The notes beneath the pieces are model-generated. The model had not been told where the DNA came from, did no database searches, and saw only the letters and a list, made by a program, of their open reading frames with translations. The position numbers and the translations under genes are program-made. Shown here one piece after another: positions 1 to 10,479 of a stretch of DNA of 64,000 nt. Origin of the DNA: Symsagittifera roscoffensis (taxonomy: Eukaryota; Xenacoelomorpha; Acoela; Convolutidae); contig NC_087063.1 in the NCBI RefSeq assembly GCF_963678635.1, positions 50,047,220 through 50,111,219 of the forward strand. Direction: 5' to 3'. Positions within the stretch are counted from its first letter, which is position 1. Every line of letters starts with the position of its first letter.

Positions 1-156
1 GCGGTTTTTGAGCGGTTTTTGAGCGGTTTTTTAAGCAAGATTTGAGCGGTTTGAGCGGTTTTTCCAAAAAAACCACCCAAACCGCTCAAATCTTGCTGGA
101 AAACCGCTCAAACCGCTCAAATCTTGAGCGGTTTTTGAGCGGGATCTCGACCCGGG
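1..156. repeat. AGCGG-rich inverted repeat, possible MITE end
   Basis: The unit TTGAGCGGTTT recurs several times on the plus strand (1-62), then on the minus strand (about 76-124), then on the plus strand again (124-140). The arms can pair into hairpins. The block ends in CCCGGG followed by TA at about 151-158. The MITE at 59693-60624 also ends in CCCGGG-TA, so this may be the right end of a related TA-flanked element whose left part lies outside the window. That relation is inferred from only a few bases. Confidence 0.5.
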
Positions 157-678
157 TAGGGCTGTAGACAGTGAATCCCAGTATAATGAAATAAAGGGAT
201 TAGTGGCTCGTCACTACCACTCCAATTAGAACAAAAACTAAAACAAAAGGGCCCTTCCGTTTAGTTTCGGTAAGTGCACAAGCTGGTTAGGGCCATACCA
301 GCGATATAAAAATGCATATACATCAGCAATGAAATCATAAATCAGCATTAAATGCATCGTCGTAATGTTAATTTATCTTAGCCGTCCTTCCTCTACAATA
401 GCGCTTCGCTTATGGATTTGTCGATAAATTGAACTTTGCGTAGCGATCTGCACCCCCTTATACAAAGTATAGAGCTCCTCAGGAGCGCGAAGCTTATTTT
501 AGTTCTTATGTAGTTTATAGATTCTGGATAGCTTTCTTGTCTTTTTCACTTAGTTTTTCGGCTAATCGCTGCATCGTCCGCGTGGCTGTTGGAACAGCGC
601 CACCGGTGCATCCAAAAATTAGCGGGCAGAAGCTACTCTGCTCTACGTTTAAAATTCTTTGCTGATATTTGGAGTTCT

Positions 679-990
679 TCAGCGTTTCGTGGTATTTGTA
701 TGCATCCTTATGCAGTTTTCGCGATGTTTTCGCGATGTGAAAATTGTTACACCAAAGAAAGCGCGGCTGAATCGTGAACCCCAGAGTCCGTTTGCCTTAA
801 TGTCAAGTCGTGCCTGATCTTCAGTTGTAGCTGAATTTTTGACAAAGTTTTCGCCTTGCAACGGCTGAAGTTTCGGCTCAATCTCGACGTCAGGGCAAAC
901 CTCATTCATGAGGTTGGCGAATGTGTCTCTAATTTCATTGTGGCTTATGTGTGTGTAACCACCCTTTGCACAGTGAAGCGCATGTGTCAA
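679..990 (-). pseudogene. C-terminal zinc/nuclease-like domain of the LINE
   Basis: The 103-residue segment has HALHCAKGGY followed by HNEIRDTFANLM, then ARLDIKANGLWGSRFSRAFF. The pattern of an H/C-rich knuckle followed by D-containing strands suggests a restriction-like (PD-D/E-XK) endonuclease fold, but this is inference. The position usually holding Asp in the FFDVK-like strand reads FFGV here, so a putative catalytic residue is lost. In the second genomic copy (11303-11533) the same place reads FFDVK, with Asp retained. It lies at the 3' end of the element. Confidence 0.6.
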
Positions 991-1186
991 GTTAAAATTA
1001 GCATCACATTTACATGTGAGTGGGGTTTTGGTTGGTTCCCATTCGTATTTTAAGTAAATACCATCTCTGAATTCTGATTTATTCAGGTTGAAGTTGTATC
1101 TGCTCAGTGGTAAAGCATTGAGCCAGTTAGAAGCTCCTTTTTCAGAGGCCAGGTCGATTGCGTATATATCTGTTTCATTTTTTTTT

Positions 1187-1755
1187 TCAATTTGTTCTAT
1201 CAGTTCTCAAATTTTTGATTTTCGTACATATGTTTTTTTGCTGTGTGACTGCTGTAATAGAATCTTGAGATTCCAGTACTAGTGATGTTTCCTTAGACAA
1301 TTCTAGGTAGCTTTCAATATCGGATGGCAGCTTGATGTTAACTCCGCCCTTTTTAAGCGGTAAGGAAGATATCTCGTTTAACTGGGTGTCTAAAGTGTCT
1401 TTACCGACTAGGTTAGGTAATAATTGTTCTTTGATAATAATTTCACATATTTCTAAGTTTTTCATAGTGTTAGGCATTGTCCTGGCAAGAAATGAAAGCT
1501 TTTCTTGAACTCCTTTAGTATAGCAGGCATAAACGTTTTGAGGGGACGTTTTAGAGATTTTCGTTACTTTTTTCAAAGTTTTGATTTGATCATTCTGTTG
1601 AAATTCGAGGAACTTTTTACATCCAGATCTGTTCGTATAACTGAACCAAGCACTCGGGCTCCTGCTTTTATAGCGATTCCTGTATTTGCGAAGATTTTCT
1701 GGGCTTCACCGAGATGTGACAATGAGACAATGAGTTGGCATTTGGATGATTTCAC
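1187..1755 (-). pseudogene. LINE post-RT region
   Basis: Two overlapping open segments (1755-1573 and 1576-1187, different frames) follow the RT. The first contains SSKCQLIVS and NTGIAIKAGARVLGSVI, characteristic of the connection after the YADD box in this LINE group. The second contains YTKGVQEKLSFLART and PNLVGKDTL. The second part is clearly repeated in the other copy at 10640-10860 (plus strand), which supports it as real element sequence. No known catalytic residues are assigned. Confidence 0.6.
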
Positions 1756-1789
1756 GTGGTAGCCGAAAAATTTACCCAGTGATACAATT

Positions 1790-2425
1790 TTATCGAAGAC
1801 GGTTCGTAGATTGCTTAATTTGCCACCTGCGTTTCCGTCGTCTGCGTACCATTTCCGGGTTACATCGTCTACTGATAAAAGTTTTATGAGGGGTCATTAT
1901 GGCTAGACCGTACATGGTCATTGCAAGTGGATCCCCCTTGGTTTTCCCTTCTTGAGAGTAGATTGTTTTTTCTTTGTTAACGAACAGTATAGATGGATTG
2001 CAGTAGGAGTTCTTAATCGCTGGTAAAAGAGAAGGGCAGGTATTTTCGATGTTTTTCACTGCCAGCTTTCGGTTCAGCGAGTTGAAAGCGTTTTCGGCAT
2101 CTATCAGTGAAACAGCATCGGCGGAAGTTTTGCTGTGTTGATCTCTTATCGTGTGGATTGCATATTCAATGCCACAATTTTTTCCTAGGCAGAGCTGGTA
2201 GTTCGAACCGACTCACATGAGTTCGTTTTTTAGGCATTTGGTTATTGTTCGCCCTATTATCCTACGCATAAATTCACCTATGCCTATGGGTGTTACCCCT
2301 GGATTCTTATCCAAAGGTATTAATCTGCATGCGTTATATGATTCCAATAGTTCTGGATTTAGTTCTTCGGTGGCCAATTTTTTGCTGATTGTTGTTGCCC
2401 GAAGTGTGTTAAAATACGTCTCCAT
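1790..2425 (-). pseudogene. Reverse transcriptase domain of the LINE (frameshifted)
   Basis: On the minus strand, 2425-2213 encodes the finger region with LIPLDKNPGVTPIGIGE. In the downstream frame (about 2110-2040) motif A is visible as IDAENAFNSLNR. Then come EGKTKGDPLAM (motif B region) and, after another frame change at about 1870-1835, the catalytic box YADDGNAGG (motif C). Motifs A, B and C are therefore all recognisable, but they are spread over at least three frames. The enzyme would have primed reverse transcription of the element RNA at its target site. The copy is inactive because of the frameshifts. Confidence 0.75.
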
Positions 2426-2640
2426 TCTTTTGCATCGAGGCCAGATGGTCCATGTGATCCGTGAGTTCTCATGGCTGCCTTCTTGATATGTTGACCGTTT
2501 GTCTGATCAAATATCGATGGATGGAAAGGAATTGTTCAGTTTGACACTGGTGTAATATAGTTCTCATCAATTGGTTAAGATAGTGGGTGTTTCTCTATGA
2601 GAGTCTGTTCTACTGTCTTACCTTTGTTAACCTCGTCGAC

Positions 2641-2958
2641 CTAAAGAACGCCTTTAGATGTGTCTGTTAGTTTTGCAATTGCGCTAGATATTTTTCCAGT
2701 GTTCATTAGTTTGTTGAACTGATGTGCTTCAGTTTCAGTTTTTTTTCTACTTCCTTTCAACAAGCGCATTTGCAGCGCCTTTCCTTCGTTATCTACTCCA
2801 TCCAGGTCTCCGTCTTTCCATTGCTTAAGTCGCCTTGCTATTGTTTTGGATAAAGATCCATCATTTTTGGACTTTGTTTTGCACAGTAATAAATGTGGAA
2901 AAATCCTTGCTGCGTGCATTGCGAAGGTGTTTTCGTTGTTTTCTATTAGGCTGTTCAA
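2641..2958 (-). pseudogene. Charged linker segment between PHD finger and RT of the LINE
   Basis: This 105-residue segment contains ARRLKQWKDGDLDG, EGKALQMRLLKG and a C-terminal stretch of mixed charge. I recognise the general pattern as the region that precedes the reverse transcriptase in this LINE group. No enzymatic motif is visible. It continues toward the RT at 2425 after a frame change and a stretch of about 200 bases with stops. Confidence 0.5.
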
Positions 2959-3026
2959 AGTTCTATTGAGGGTTTCAATGAAGTTATAACCAACTTTTTT
3001 TTTGACAAGATCATAAAGACCGGTTT

Positions 3027-3362
3027 CTAGTGGACCACTTCGGTATCTATTTTTCTGGTGGTTTCTATGAGTTCTGGACAGGGGTTTGACGATGGGTCTT
3101 GTATTGTTCTAGGTTCTATAGTGGAAGACTCTCCTGAGTTTTGTGAGTTTGGGGCAGTGAAAGGGTGAGGGTGCATTTGGAGGAGCGTGGTTGTAGCTAG
3201 GGTTGGGTGATTACATTCATGCTTGTCGTTAGCTGAATGAAATTGGGAGATGCAGCGATGACAACTGAAATCGTCATAGTGATCACTGCTGCGGGCTAGT
3301 CCGCTGCATTTTACATGCATGTAGCCTGGGTATGTGAAGCACCAAACACCTCCACCTCGCAA
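3027..3362 (-). pseudogene. PHD-finger segment of the LINE
   Basis: The 111-residue segment begins with a tryptophan/cysteine-rich stretch containing YMHVKCSGLA and FSCHRC, giving the H-x2-C and C-x2-C pairs typical of the second half of a PHD zinc finger. A low-complexity Pro/Ser/Thr tail follows. PHD fingers occur in ORF1 proteins of several LINE clades. It lies between the hydrolase segment (3413-4018) and the linker (2641-2958) on the same strand. The first cysteines lie at or before the current open frame, so the finger is partial here. Confidence 0.65.
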
Positions 3363-3412
3363 ATAAGGCAGTGTGTTTGAGTAGTCATTTTAGGAAGGAC
3401 GGCGGTGTCAAG

Positions 3413-4018
3413 TTAGCGAGAGAATTTATAGATAAAATTTGCAAGAACATTTGTAAAGAAATTATTACCGTAGAACGAGAAATGGATGCCATCACGGCAG
3501 AGCATTTGAAGGGTTAGATTTAGGTTGACGTTAGGTGAAGCAATAAAAGTGTGGGGATGTACAAATCTATTTATCAAATTAAACAACACATGATTATGAA
3601 TATAACTTTTGCGGTTTACTTCGGAATTATTACAGTTCTGAATTGTTTTGGGGATGATCAGTGTCTCGGGCTGAAACTTGTTAGTGACGAGGTTAATCAC
3701 GTTTTTCCACCGCTGTTCTATTTCTTGTGGATGCAGCCTGTTGTCATTGTATCCAGCAACTATTGTTACTGTACTTAGGCGCTTTGGTCTGTTTTGTAAA
3801 ACTGTTTCAAACAGATCAAGAAGCTTTGCGCCGCGGTAGGAGTGAATTGTTGATTTTACTAGCGCTGGTTTGATATATTTTGTCCTTGAAATCCCGATAT
3901 CTAGTTTATGTGAGAACTCACGGATGCGTCTTGCCTGGAATCGCGGCATCAACCTGAAACACAGACAACTGGGGCGAGAAAAAAAAAGCTCTTTGGGCTG
4001 ATTTATGAATACTTTCAT
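3413..4018 (-). pseudogene. SGNH/GDSL-type hydrolase domain of the LINE
   Basis: This 201-codon open segment carries GYNDN near its middle (resembling SGNH block III) and DGIHFSFYGNNFF near its end (the D-x-x-H of block V). The block I GDS serine is missing from this frame. On the minus strand at about 3937-3946, however, the bases read Arg-Asp-Ser in a neighbouring frame immediately before QARRIREF, so a one-base loss probably disrupted block I. Esterase-like domains are known in ORF1 proteins of some CR1-group LINEs. It lies just upstream of a PHD finger in the same element. The start at 4018 is simply the first ATG of the open stretch and may not be original. Confidence 0.6.
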
Positions 4019-4020
4019 TT

Positions 4021-5535
4021 AGGGTTTAAAATTGCTGAGTTAAAGGCAATGAAAAAAAAGAAAGGAGTGGGACAACTTGACGTCGATTTGGAGGTCGATT
4101 CACCAGCTCACTCCTTCCTGCGTCCAGTTACGCCAGGGAACTATGGCTGGGACGGCGAGATTTGGTAAGATAACCAGAAGAGAAAAGCCCAGCGCGCATG
4201 TGATATGAAAACACACAAGCGCTAAATTTGAATTAAGAAAGACTATTTATTAAGTTTATCACAAAACTAAGGCTAATTGTTGACAATTAGGCTTTATCAC
4301 AACAATTAGGCTAACTCTGGAAAGTTAGACATAACTTGTCCATCATGCAGCGTCATAATAATACATTTAAGGAAAAAACATTAATCATGATATCTGTTCC
4401 AATCTAACCGTGCGAAAAGATTACATCGGTAAAACAAAACCAATTTAGAAGGTTGGAAGCTATCCAGGTTAGAAGCTAAAAGTTTATGTACGAAATGCAG
4501 TTTCGCATTCGAATTTTTATCGACCAGAAAAAGGACATCTAACCTGGAAGATTGTTGGTTTTAATGAACTAGCAGCGTTATTTGAACGATTAGACGAATC
4601 GGGAAGGGTTGGTTTTAATTGACATTTTAATTTTTAAAATTTCGATTTGAACGTGAACGACACGTAACCTTTTTATATTTCGCACACACTGAAACGGTAT
4701 AACAGAACAACAAGAGTTGCAGTGAAAACAACTACGAGAAAATAACGACAAATTGAAGTTATAACTGGAAAATGTCAGAAACCACTCCGAGTTGTAACGA
4801 TTGTGCCGCTACAATCATTACCGAACAGTTCACAAAAACAAAAAGGTTGTTGGGACGACGTGTCCAGCCTTCCGGAAAGAACTAGGAGTGTTATTTCCCC
4901 GGATTCCTGAATCCGGAAGGTCTCCGGCCCAAGACTAAAACTGTTTTATATAAACGTTTAGCTTCCTGATCATATCTTGAGTTGAATTTAGAAATACCTA
5001 GCTTTTTTTTCCGTCGATATGTACGTCCGGGTGAATGTTACAATAACTTGTCCTTCATGCAGCGTCATAATATTACGTTTAAGAAAAAACATTCATCATG
5101 ATATCTGTTCCAATCAAACCGTGCAAAAAGATAACATCCGTGAAACATAACCAATCGGTTGCGTTAGTTTCAAGGCGTTTCATTTTCAAAAGCAAACAGA
5201 AAAATGAATCAGTATATCCTACAAAATTTTTTTAATCCATATTGTTACAGCAAGTTCGATCTCATGACAGAATTGAGGCACAATTGCAAATTAATGCAGT
5301 CGTTAAATTAACGTAGATAAAATTTCTGGCTACCGTTTTGAAGCACTTAAATGCCACTTCATAGAAAAAGATTAAAAACTCGGTGAGGCTAAGAAAATCT
5401 TCGCAATTAGAAGAAGAAGAAAGAATTCATTCCCTTAAATAATAAACTAAGGCAACAAAAAAAACAAAAATATCAAGTCAAGGGTGCCAGTTTGAGCAGG
5501 TGCACTTCAAGAACCATCAACACGAGTTCAGTTGA
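4021..5535. other. Gene-poor stretch between two LINEs with a duplicated 112-bp block
   Basis: No ORF here resembles a known protein. A block starting ATAACTTGTCC at 4331-4443 recurs at 5043-5154 in the same orientation with about 85-90 % identity by eye. A 36-codon open frame starts at 4772 (MSETTPSCNDCAAT) without recognisable homology. The paired blocks could be terminal repeats of an 824-bp non-autonomous element or a local duplication. Confidence 0.5.
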
Positions 5536-6152
5536 TCAAAATTTGACACGGTTCTTTCTTAAAAAAAGTTCCTTGACTCTTCTCTTGAAAGACTCGAGGG
5601 GAGCAAAGATGTCTACACCAAGACGGATCAACTGGTTGACCAATTTCTTATCGCGATGAAAGAAGAACTTCTCAGTCTGCCACTTCTTTGCTGTTTGAAT
5701 TGTGCAGAGAATGGTGGGTTTCCGGCTGGGGGTCAACTTAAAAAAGAAATACGCAGAAAACGGCAATTCTGTAATACCATGTAACATTTTGTAGAACAGT
5801 AACACATCGTTGAAAATGAGATGGTAAAAATATTTCGTGAGAAATAACTGGTCTTTAATGGGTATTGAACCAATAACCCTTTTCAGACACTTTCGATTGA
5901 AACTTTTAAGCTTTCGGATATAACATAATGAAGGAAACCAAACAGGGGATGCAAAAAAATGACACTCTTCATAAACATGTTAACAAACATGAGCCTGGTG
6001 AATTGAGAGACAGTGAAAGGAAAATGAAGTGACTTGTTACATGATAACAGCTTATTATTGATATGTACCATCCAGTTCAAGTCATCAGAGACAAGTAAAC
6101 CAAGGTCGCTTACTACATTTGAGGCAGTTATGTCCTGGTCGTTGACCATCAT
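5536..6152 (-). pseudogene. CR1-like LINE C-terminal tail
   Basis: 6152-5883 carries VVSDLGLLVSDDLNW, the segment that follows the RT palm in CR1/jockey-type LINEs (normally VRDLGV). 5805-5536 ends in FFFHRDKKLVNQL and PLESFKRRVKELFL, the usual C-terminal motif of these elements. A frameshift and stops lie between the two pieces. The element terminates near 5536. Confidence 0.7.
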
Positions 6153-6942
6153 ATGACAAGGAAAATTGTCTTTGAAAACAATGGGACTGCGTTATCGTGA
6201 TTGACCGATAAATCATTTGCAGTACACCAGTTTGTAAAAGAATCAATATCATGCTGTAGAAAGTAATATCAGTAGAGAACAACTTTGAATCGTCAGCGAA
6301 CAAATAACAACTGGAAAATTGTATACACTGTGGCAGATCATTGATGAAAAGAATGAAAAGCGCATTTATACGAACACACTTTGATTGGTTACTGAGATAC
6401 GACAAAAAAAAGTAAGCAGAAATTATGATCGAGACCATACATTGATAGCTTGTGTAGAATGATATCGTGACGAACAGAACCAAAGGCTTTACTAAAAACA
6501 AAATAAACAGCAGCAGAAGGAACGTTGAAATCACTAGTGTGGTAAACTTCGTCAAGAAATGATAACAACGATAACAATTGTAATACAGTTGATCGCTGTT
6601 TTCTGAAACCATGCTGAGAGTTTGACAAATGTTTTCCAATCTTTGGTTATATATGAATGATGAGAACTTTCTCGAAACATAAATCAATGAGGGTGTAAGA
6701 TACTGATAGGTCTGTAGTTTGTAAAACACTAAGAGACTCAGAATACAGAGTTGGAATAACAAAACCACATTTCCAGGCAAAAGGCCAGACGCAAGTGTTG
6801 ATAATAATGTTGAAAAAAAGAAAACTAACAAGAGGAGAAAGTAACGACGTAAAACAGTTATGAACAAAAGCAGGAATACAGTCGAGTGAGCAGGTGTTTT
6901 CAACGGATTGTAAACATTAACTGACAACCGACGGAGACACAT
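6085..6942 (-). pseudogene. CR1-like reverse transcriptase, two overlapping frames
   Basis: One frame (6628-6389) carries QHGFRKQRSTVLQLL and VYFVFSKAFGSVRHDIIL, the RT finger and motif A regions, with the usual Asp residues changed (VFSKAFGSV in place of DFSKAFDSV). The other frame carries FILFINDLPQC and LFADDSKLFS, which are the segment after motif B and the catalytic FADD box. The SGVPQGS motif is eroded. A single RT has been split by frameshifts, and the long 285-codon stretch is a mixture of true and false frame. Confidence 0.75.
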
Positions 6943-7294
6943 CGACTTCCGATAATTTGATATCAGAATCAGGAGAAACAGTCAGTACAAAATAGTCAGA
7001 CACAGGCTTCCGGAAAACAGAGGCAAAATGTTCGTTGAAAAGTTCACTGATAGACTTGTCACAGACAGCTTGCTAACGGCCCCAATGAAAGCTGTTTGGA
7101 ATGCTTGGGGACTTTTCAAACTGTTTCAAGAATTTAACAGCACAAGAAGGAGAGGAAGGAGAAAAATTCTGAAAAAGCAATTCTTTATCCAAAACAACTG
7201 AGTTGGTGAAATCACTCTCTAACCGAAACAGATTTGAAATTTTTTTCCGTCGAGTTTCGAGTTTATTGGCTAAATGAATAGAATGCGAAGAGTA

Positions 7295-7522
7295 CTAATA
7301 AGGAAAATCAAGTCTTCTTTTACTCTTTTGAGGGCGTGAATTATCAAGTGCGGCTTTAATAGAAACATCAAAAGTGGAGAGGAAATCACTTTGAGAATTA
7401 GAAAACAACTTGGTGTAAAGAGGTTCTAACAAGCAACTAAAACATTCCGTGTTTAAACTCTTCTTTGAATACAATTGCTTTGAGACATCAGGTGTAAAAC
7501 TATCATCACTAGAGACATGCAA
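7295..7522 (-). pseudogene. LINE linker between endonuclease and RT
   Basis: A 75-residue segment that begins where the endonuclease frame is lost and includes FDVSIKAALDNSRPQKSKRRLDFPY. This kind of linker, ending in a basic patch, is usual between endonuclease and RT in CR1-like ORF2. A further linker piece is readable at about 7090-6950 (LSELFNEHFASVF-like) in another frame. There is no catalytic role. Confidence 0.5.
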
Positions 7523-8217
7523 ATGAGCGAAAATTGTATAAAGGTCTGAATAAGTTTTCTCTGAGAAAAATTGACAACAAATCTCTGCGGGTCATTCGAC
7601 CAGAAAAGATCTAGAGCATTACCAGACAAAATAGTTAGAAAATTCCCTAATTGAAACAGATTGAGATCATCAAACGCGCTCAAAATTTTCATCGAGTATT
7701 CAGAGTATGCATAGTATGAGCTCCAACAGACTTCAGCTAAATTGAAGTCTTCTAGAACAGCAAACACAGTTTGGTCTGACTGGCACCGACCGATGTGTTT
7801 GAGCACCTCATCATGATGGTTTTGAACATCGCTTATAAAAGTAGATGATTCAACGCGATAGTCGGAACTGAGAGGGGGATTATAAATAACCATCAAACAA
7901 AAAAACGTCTGATTGACTTTGATGACAATTGAACAACTGAAATCACGAAAACTGTAGGAATGAAGGAGATTGAAAGAATAACCTTTGCGGCATGCAATAA
8001 GAACACCACCGTGGACACCGTTCAATCTGTCACAGCGAATAACTACAACAAAATCTTTAAATCGGAAAACTTCATGGCCAGTAATATCATTGTAGAGCCA
8101 TGTCTCAGTAATAAAGAGTATGTCGCCAGAGTTGGAAGAAAGAAATTTTTGATACACTGGGAGATATTGATAAGACTTTGAACAATAAGTAGGCACAACT
8201 TTAACACTGACAGTCAT
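7453..8217 (-). pseudogene. LINE AP-like endonuclease domain
   Basis: A 254-codon open segment. DILFITETWL holds the catalytic Glu. GVHGGVLIACR, VIYNPPLSS and EDFNL (usually GDFN) follow, then LDLFWSNDP near residue 200. These match the exonuclease-endonuclease-phosphatase domain that nicks target DNA for target-primed reverse transcription. The Gly of GDFN is Glu here. The C-terminal SDH motif is not in this frame, so a frameshift near 7530 truncates the domain. Confidence 0.8.
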
Positions 8218-9084
8218 TCAGGAGCGATCTTTTCCACACCCTTATAAAATAGTTTCAGATTACGTATTTTCGGTTCTTGTAAGACTTGGATAGAAGCTTC
8301 TTGCAATTGAACTGCGAGTAGAACTCAACAAGAAAAGTTCTGGGTCGGGACGCATCGGAGTTTTTCTTACCAAGACGTCTGAATGATTTCACACGTACGT
8401 GGTTTTCTTCCCCGTGATGTGACAAAATAGAATTCAAATTGAATTATCAGACTTTGTTTGTGAGTTGAATTCGACTTTGCTTTCAAAAATACCATCAAAT
8501 TTCAACTAATGAGACCACTGATTATCAGCTTGAGCATATAAAAGTATAACAGGTACAACAGGCGTGACAAAAACAGCTGCACAACTCCGATCAGAAACAG
8601 GTACAGAGTCTGTAATACTTTCTGTGACAACTCTATCAATAGTCACAGGAAGCTCAGAGAGAGCATCATTTATGAATTCTTGAATAGTAGAAGATGAAAG
8701 AACAATAGATTTCTTTTGTAACCAAATATTGCATTTGAACAGGAGCAACTAAACTTTTACTTATTGTGGTAGAAGGTCCACTGAGATTCCCGAGCAGTTG
8801 TAGTGATACCAGAGGTCGCATAGGTCACACTGAATCCATTAGTTACCGCCACTCTTGTTGTACTTCCGTCACAAGTCACCAGGAACATCGGAGACAGAGT
8901 GAGCATCTCCTCGATTTCGTCTTGACATTGCGAGATATGAAACTATTAAATAAGTTTATCACAACAGATAACTAAATATACAGGCACTCGAGTGGTTGGT
9001 TCTGTTATCGTTTCAGTTTTTGATTCTGTTATTCTACCGTTTCTGGCCATCTGAAAAAAAACTATCACATGTTACACTCTTTTA
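8218..9084. other. Stretch without a recognisable gene
   Basis: Short open frames occur on both strands (8255-8437 minus, 8506-8748 minus, 8766-8975 plus), but none shows a known motif or repeats elsewhere in the window. It separates two LINE fragments in opposite orientation and could contain LINE ORF1 or 5' sequence too decayed to recognise. Confidence 0.4.
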
Positions 9085-9404
9085 CAAGTCAGGCTCATCG
9101 AATGATACCACAAACTATCGACCAATCAGTCTTCTATCAAAATTGTAGCTTAGTTTTGAGCGCACCTCGTTTGATTACATTTAACCTAACGCTGTGAAGA
9201 TCATTAAACCACAGCCACATAGATTCATGAAATCTCGAAATACTGTATCGCAGAAAATAACCTAATTGGATCTTATTTATGCCAACCTTGATAACAACCT
9301 TCCATGTTCATCTATCTATTTCGACATACATATAGCATTTGATTCAGTACCCCATCATTTACTCTTAACAAAACTCCTTACCCTTGGCTATGACTTTGAT
9401 TTAA

Positions 9405-9644
9405 TTGGTTCAAGTTAAAAAATGGGTTAAGTTAAAAAATTCCTTTTCCGACGTTGTAGATGTTACTTCTGGTGTCCCACAAGGTAGCGTTCTGGGTCAT
9501 CTCTTCTTTTTGTTATTTATAGACGGTATTCCTGATGAAGTTGTTCAAGGTGTGTATTTTTTATATTGCGATGACTTAAAACTACAGCCAGTGAATCGCC
9601 TGAAATTGTTCAAAGTGATGTTGACACACTTTCGGAATGGGTAA
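9405..9644 (+). pseudogene. LINE RT motifs B to C
   Basis: The 79-residue segment contains VTSGVPQGSVLGHLFF (usually GPLLF), FIDGIPDEV and FLYCDDLKLQ. The last is the catalytic YADD box with Ala replaced by Cys. These motifs identify a reverse transcriptase palm. The frame ends at 9644, while weakly similar sequence continues in other frames to about 9900. The open frame begins mid-domain, so the ATG is incidental. Confidence 0.75.
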
Positions 9645-9903
9645 ATTTACATGGACTTTCGTTTCATCCTTTAAAAACCAAGATTTTGAGTTGCGGCTAA
9701 CAACAATGGACTTTTACAATGGATAACGTTCATTAGAACTTGTCGAGGTTATTACAAATTTGGGCCTGATTATTAACAACAAACCCATTCGGATTTCGAA
9801 TAATGACTCCAAACTTGCCAAAAGCAATGAAATTTGTAATTGTCTTCGGAGTATTGTGCCTTTTCAAGTTAAACAGTAATGTAAACTTTTACTCTATGGA
9901 TCA

Positions 9904-10185
9904 TTGATTCTATCCGTGTTACTTTTTAGCTCCATTGCTTGGTCACCTTCAATAAACAGCCTTCGCAAACTCGAAAGTTTTCAAAAACGCGTTCTTAAAT
10001 GGTTTTCAAATTCGAATGACTATGACAATTGCCTACAGATGCTCAACATGCTTCCTATCTGCTACGAATTTATTCGCTCTGATGTCTTTTTGTTATGGAA
10101 AATTCGGCACACAAAAATCGACGTCAAGGTTGAATTGGCAATGATTAAATCCACAAATTCTACCCGTTCTGCTAGTACAAATTAG
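9904..10185 (+). pseudogene. LINE post-RT tail
   Basis: The 93-residue segment contains LRKLESFQKRVLKWF and LQMLNMLPICYEFIRSDVFLL, the pattern of the region after the RT palm in CR1/jockey-like LINEs. It follows the RT fragment at 9405-9644 on the same strand. The true reading continues slightly upstream in another frame. Confidence 0.6.
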
Positions 10186-10479
10186 TTAGCATTCAAACAT
10201 ACAAGACTATTCAAATCTGACAACAACTTCTTCATCAGAGCTGTCCGTTCTGCAAACGAACTTAAAAGACTGAATATCTTAAGCTTTTAACCTACCCTAC
10301 CCATTTTCTCAAGAGACTTTAAAATTTATCTGGTTCAAATGAACTTCTTTTAACCTAAACAATTCGCGTAATCTCTTTTTTAAATGATTTTGTTTTAATT
10401 GCCGACCATAATTTGCTAATAATTTGTTCTGTATTGTTATATTGTTTGATCTATACATTCCACCTAGTATCTATTGGTG

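Larger units (their letters stand above)
560..4020 (-). mobile_element. Degenerate non-LTR retrotransposon (LINE), minus strand
   Basis: Reading the minus strand from 4018 down to about 590 gives, in order, an SGNH-hydrolase-like segment, a PHD finger, a charged linker, a reverse transcriptase with recognisable motifs, a thumb/connection segment, and a C-terminal H/C-rich plus nuclease-like domain. The order is collinear with one element of about 3.4 kb, but the frame changes repeatedly and stops intervene, so it is dead. Family placement rests on the RT signature around LIPLDKNPG and the box YADDGNAGG, which I know from LINE-type elements abundant in cnidarians. A second copy of its 3' part lies at 10480-11550 on the opposite strand. 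Flanking target-site duplications were not found. Confidence 0.8.
5536..8217 (-). mobile_element. CR1-like LINE, minus strand, degenerate
   Basis: On the minus strand an apurinic-like endonuclease (8217-7453), linker (7522-6950), reverse transcriptase (about 6942-6260) and C-terminal tail (6152-5536) are collinear. This is the standard order of ORF2 in CR1/jockey-type LINEs. Frames shift several times between the domains. The copy is about 2.7 kb, near the size expected for ORF2 alone, and ORF1 is not visible. It belongs to a different family from the LINE at 560-4020. Confidence 0.8.
9085..10345 (+). mobile_element. LINE reverse-transcriptase fragment, plus strand
   Basis: Translation of 9085-9400 in mixed frames gives NYRPISLLSK, then SSIYFDIHIAFDSVPHHLLL (RT motif A). 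9405-9644 continues with the motif B region and the catalytic box. 9904-10185 is the tail. The order fits a LINE ORF2 fragment truncated at its 5' end. No endonuclease precedes it. It is separate from the CR1-like copy at 5536-8217 and in opposite orientation. Confidence 0.7.

Noticed and set aside
6085-6942. 285-codon hydrophobic ORF as a membrane protein
   Set aside because: Its Leu/Phe-rich N-terminal part is an out-of-frame reading of the LINE RT. True RT motifs appear in the other frame and toward its C-terminus.
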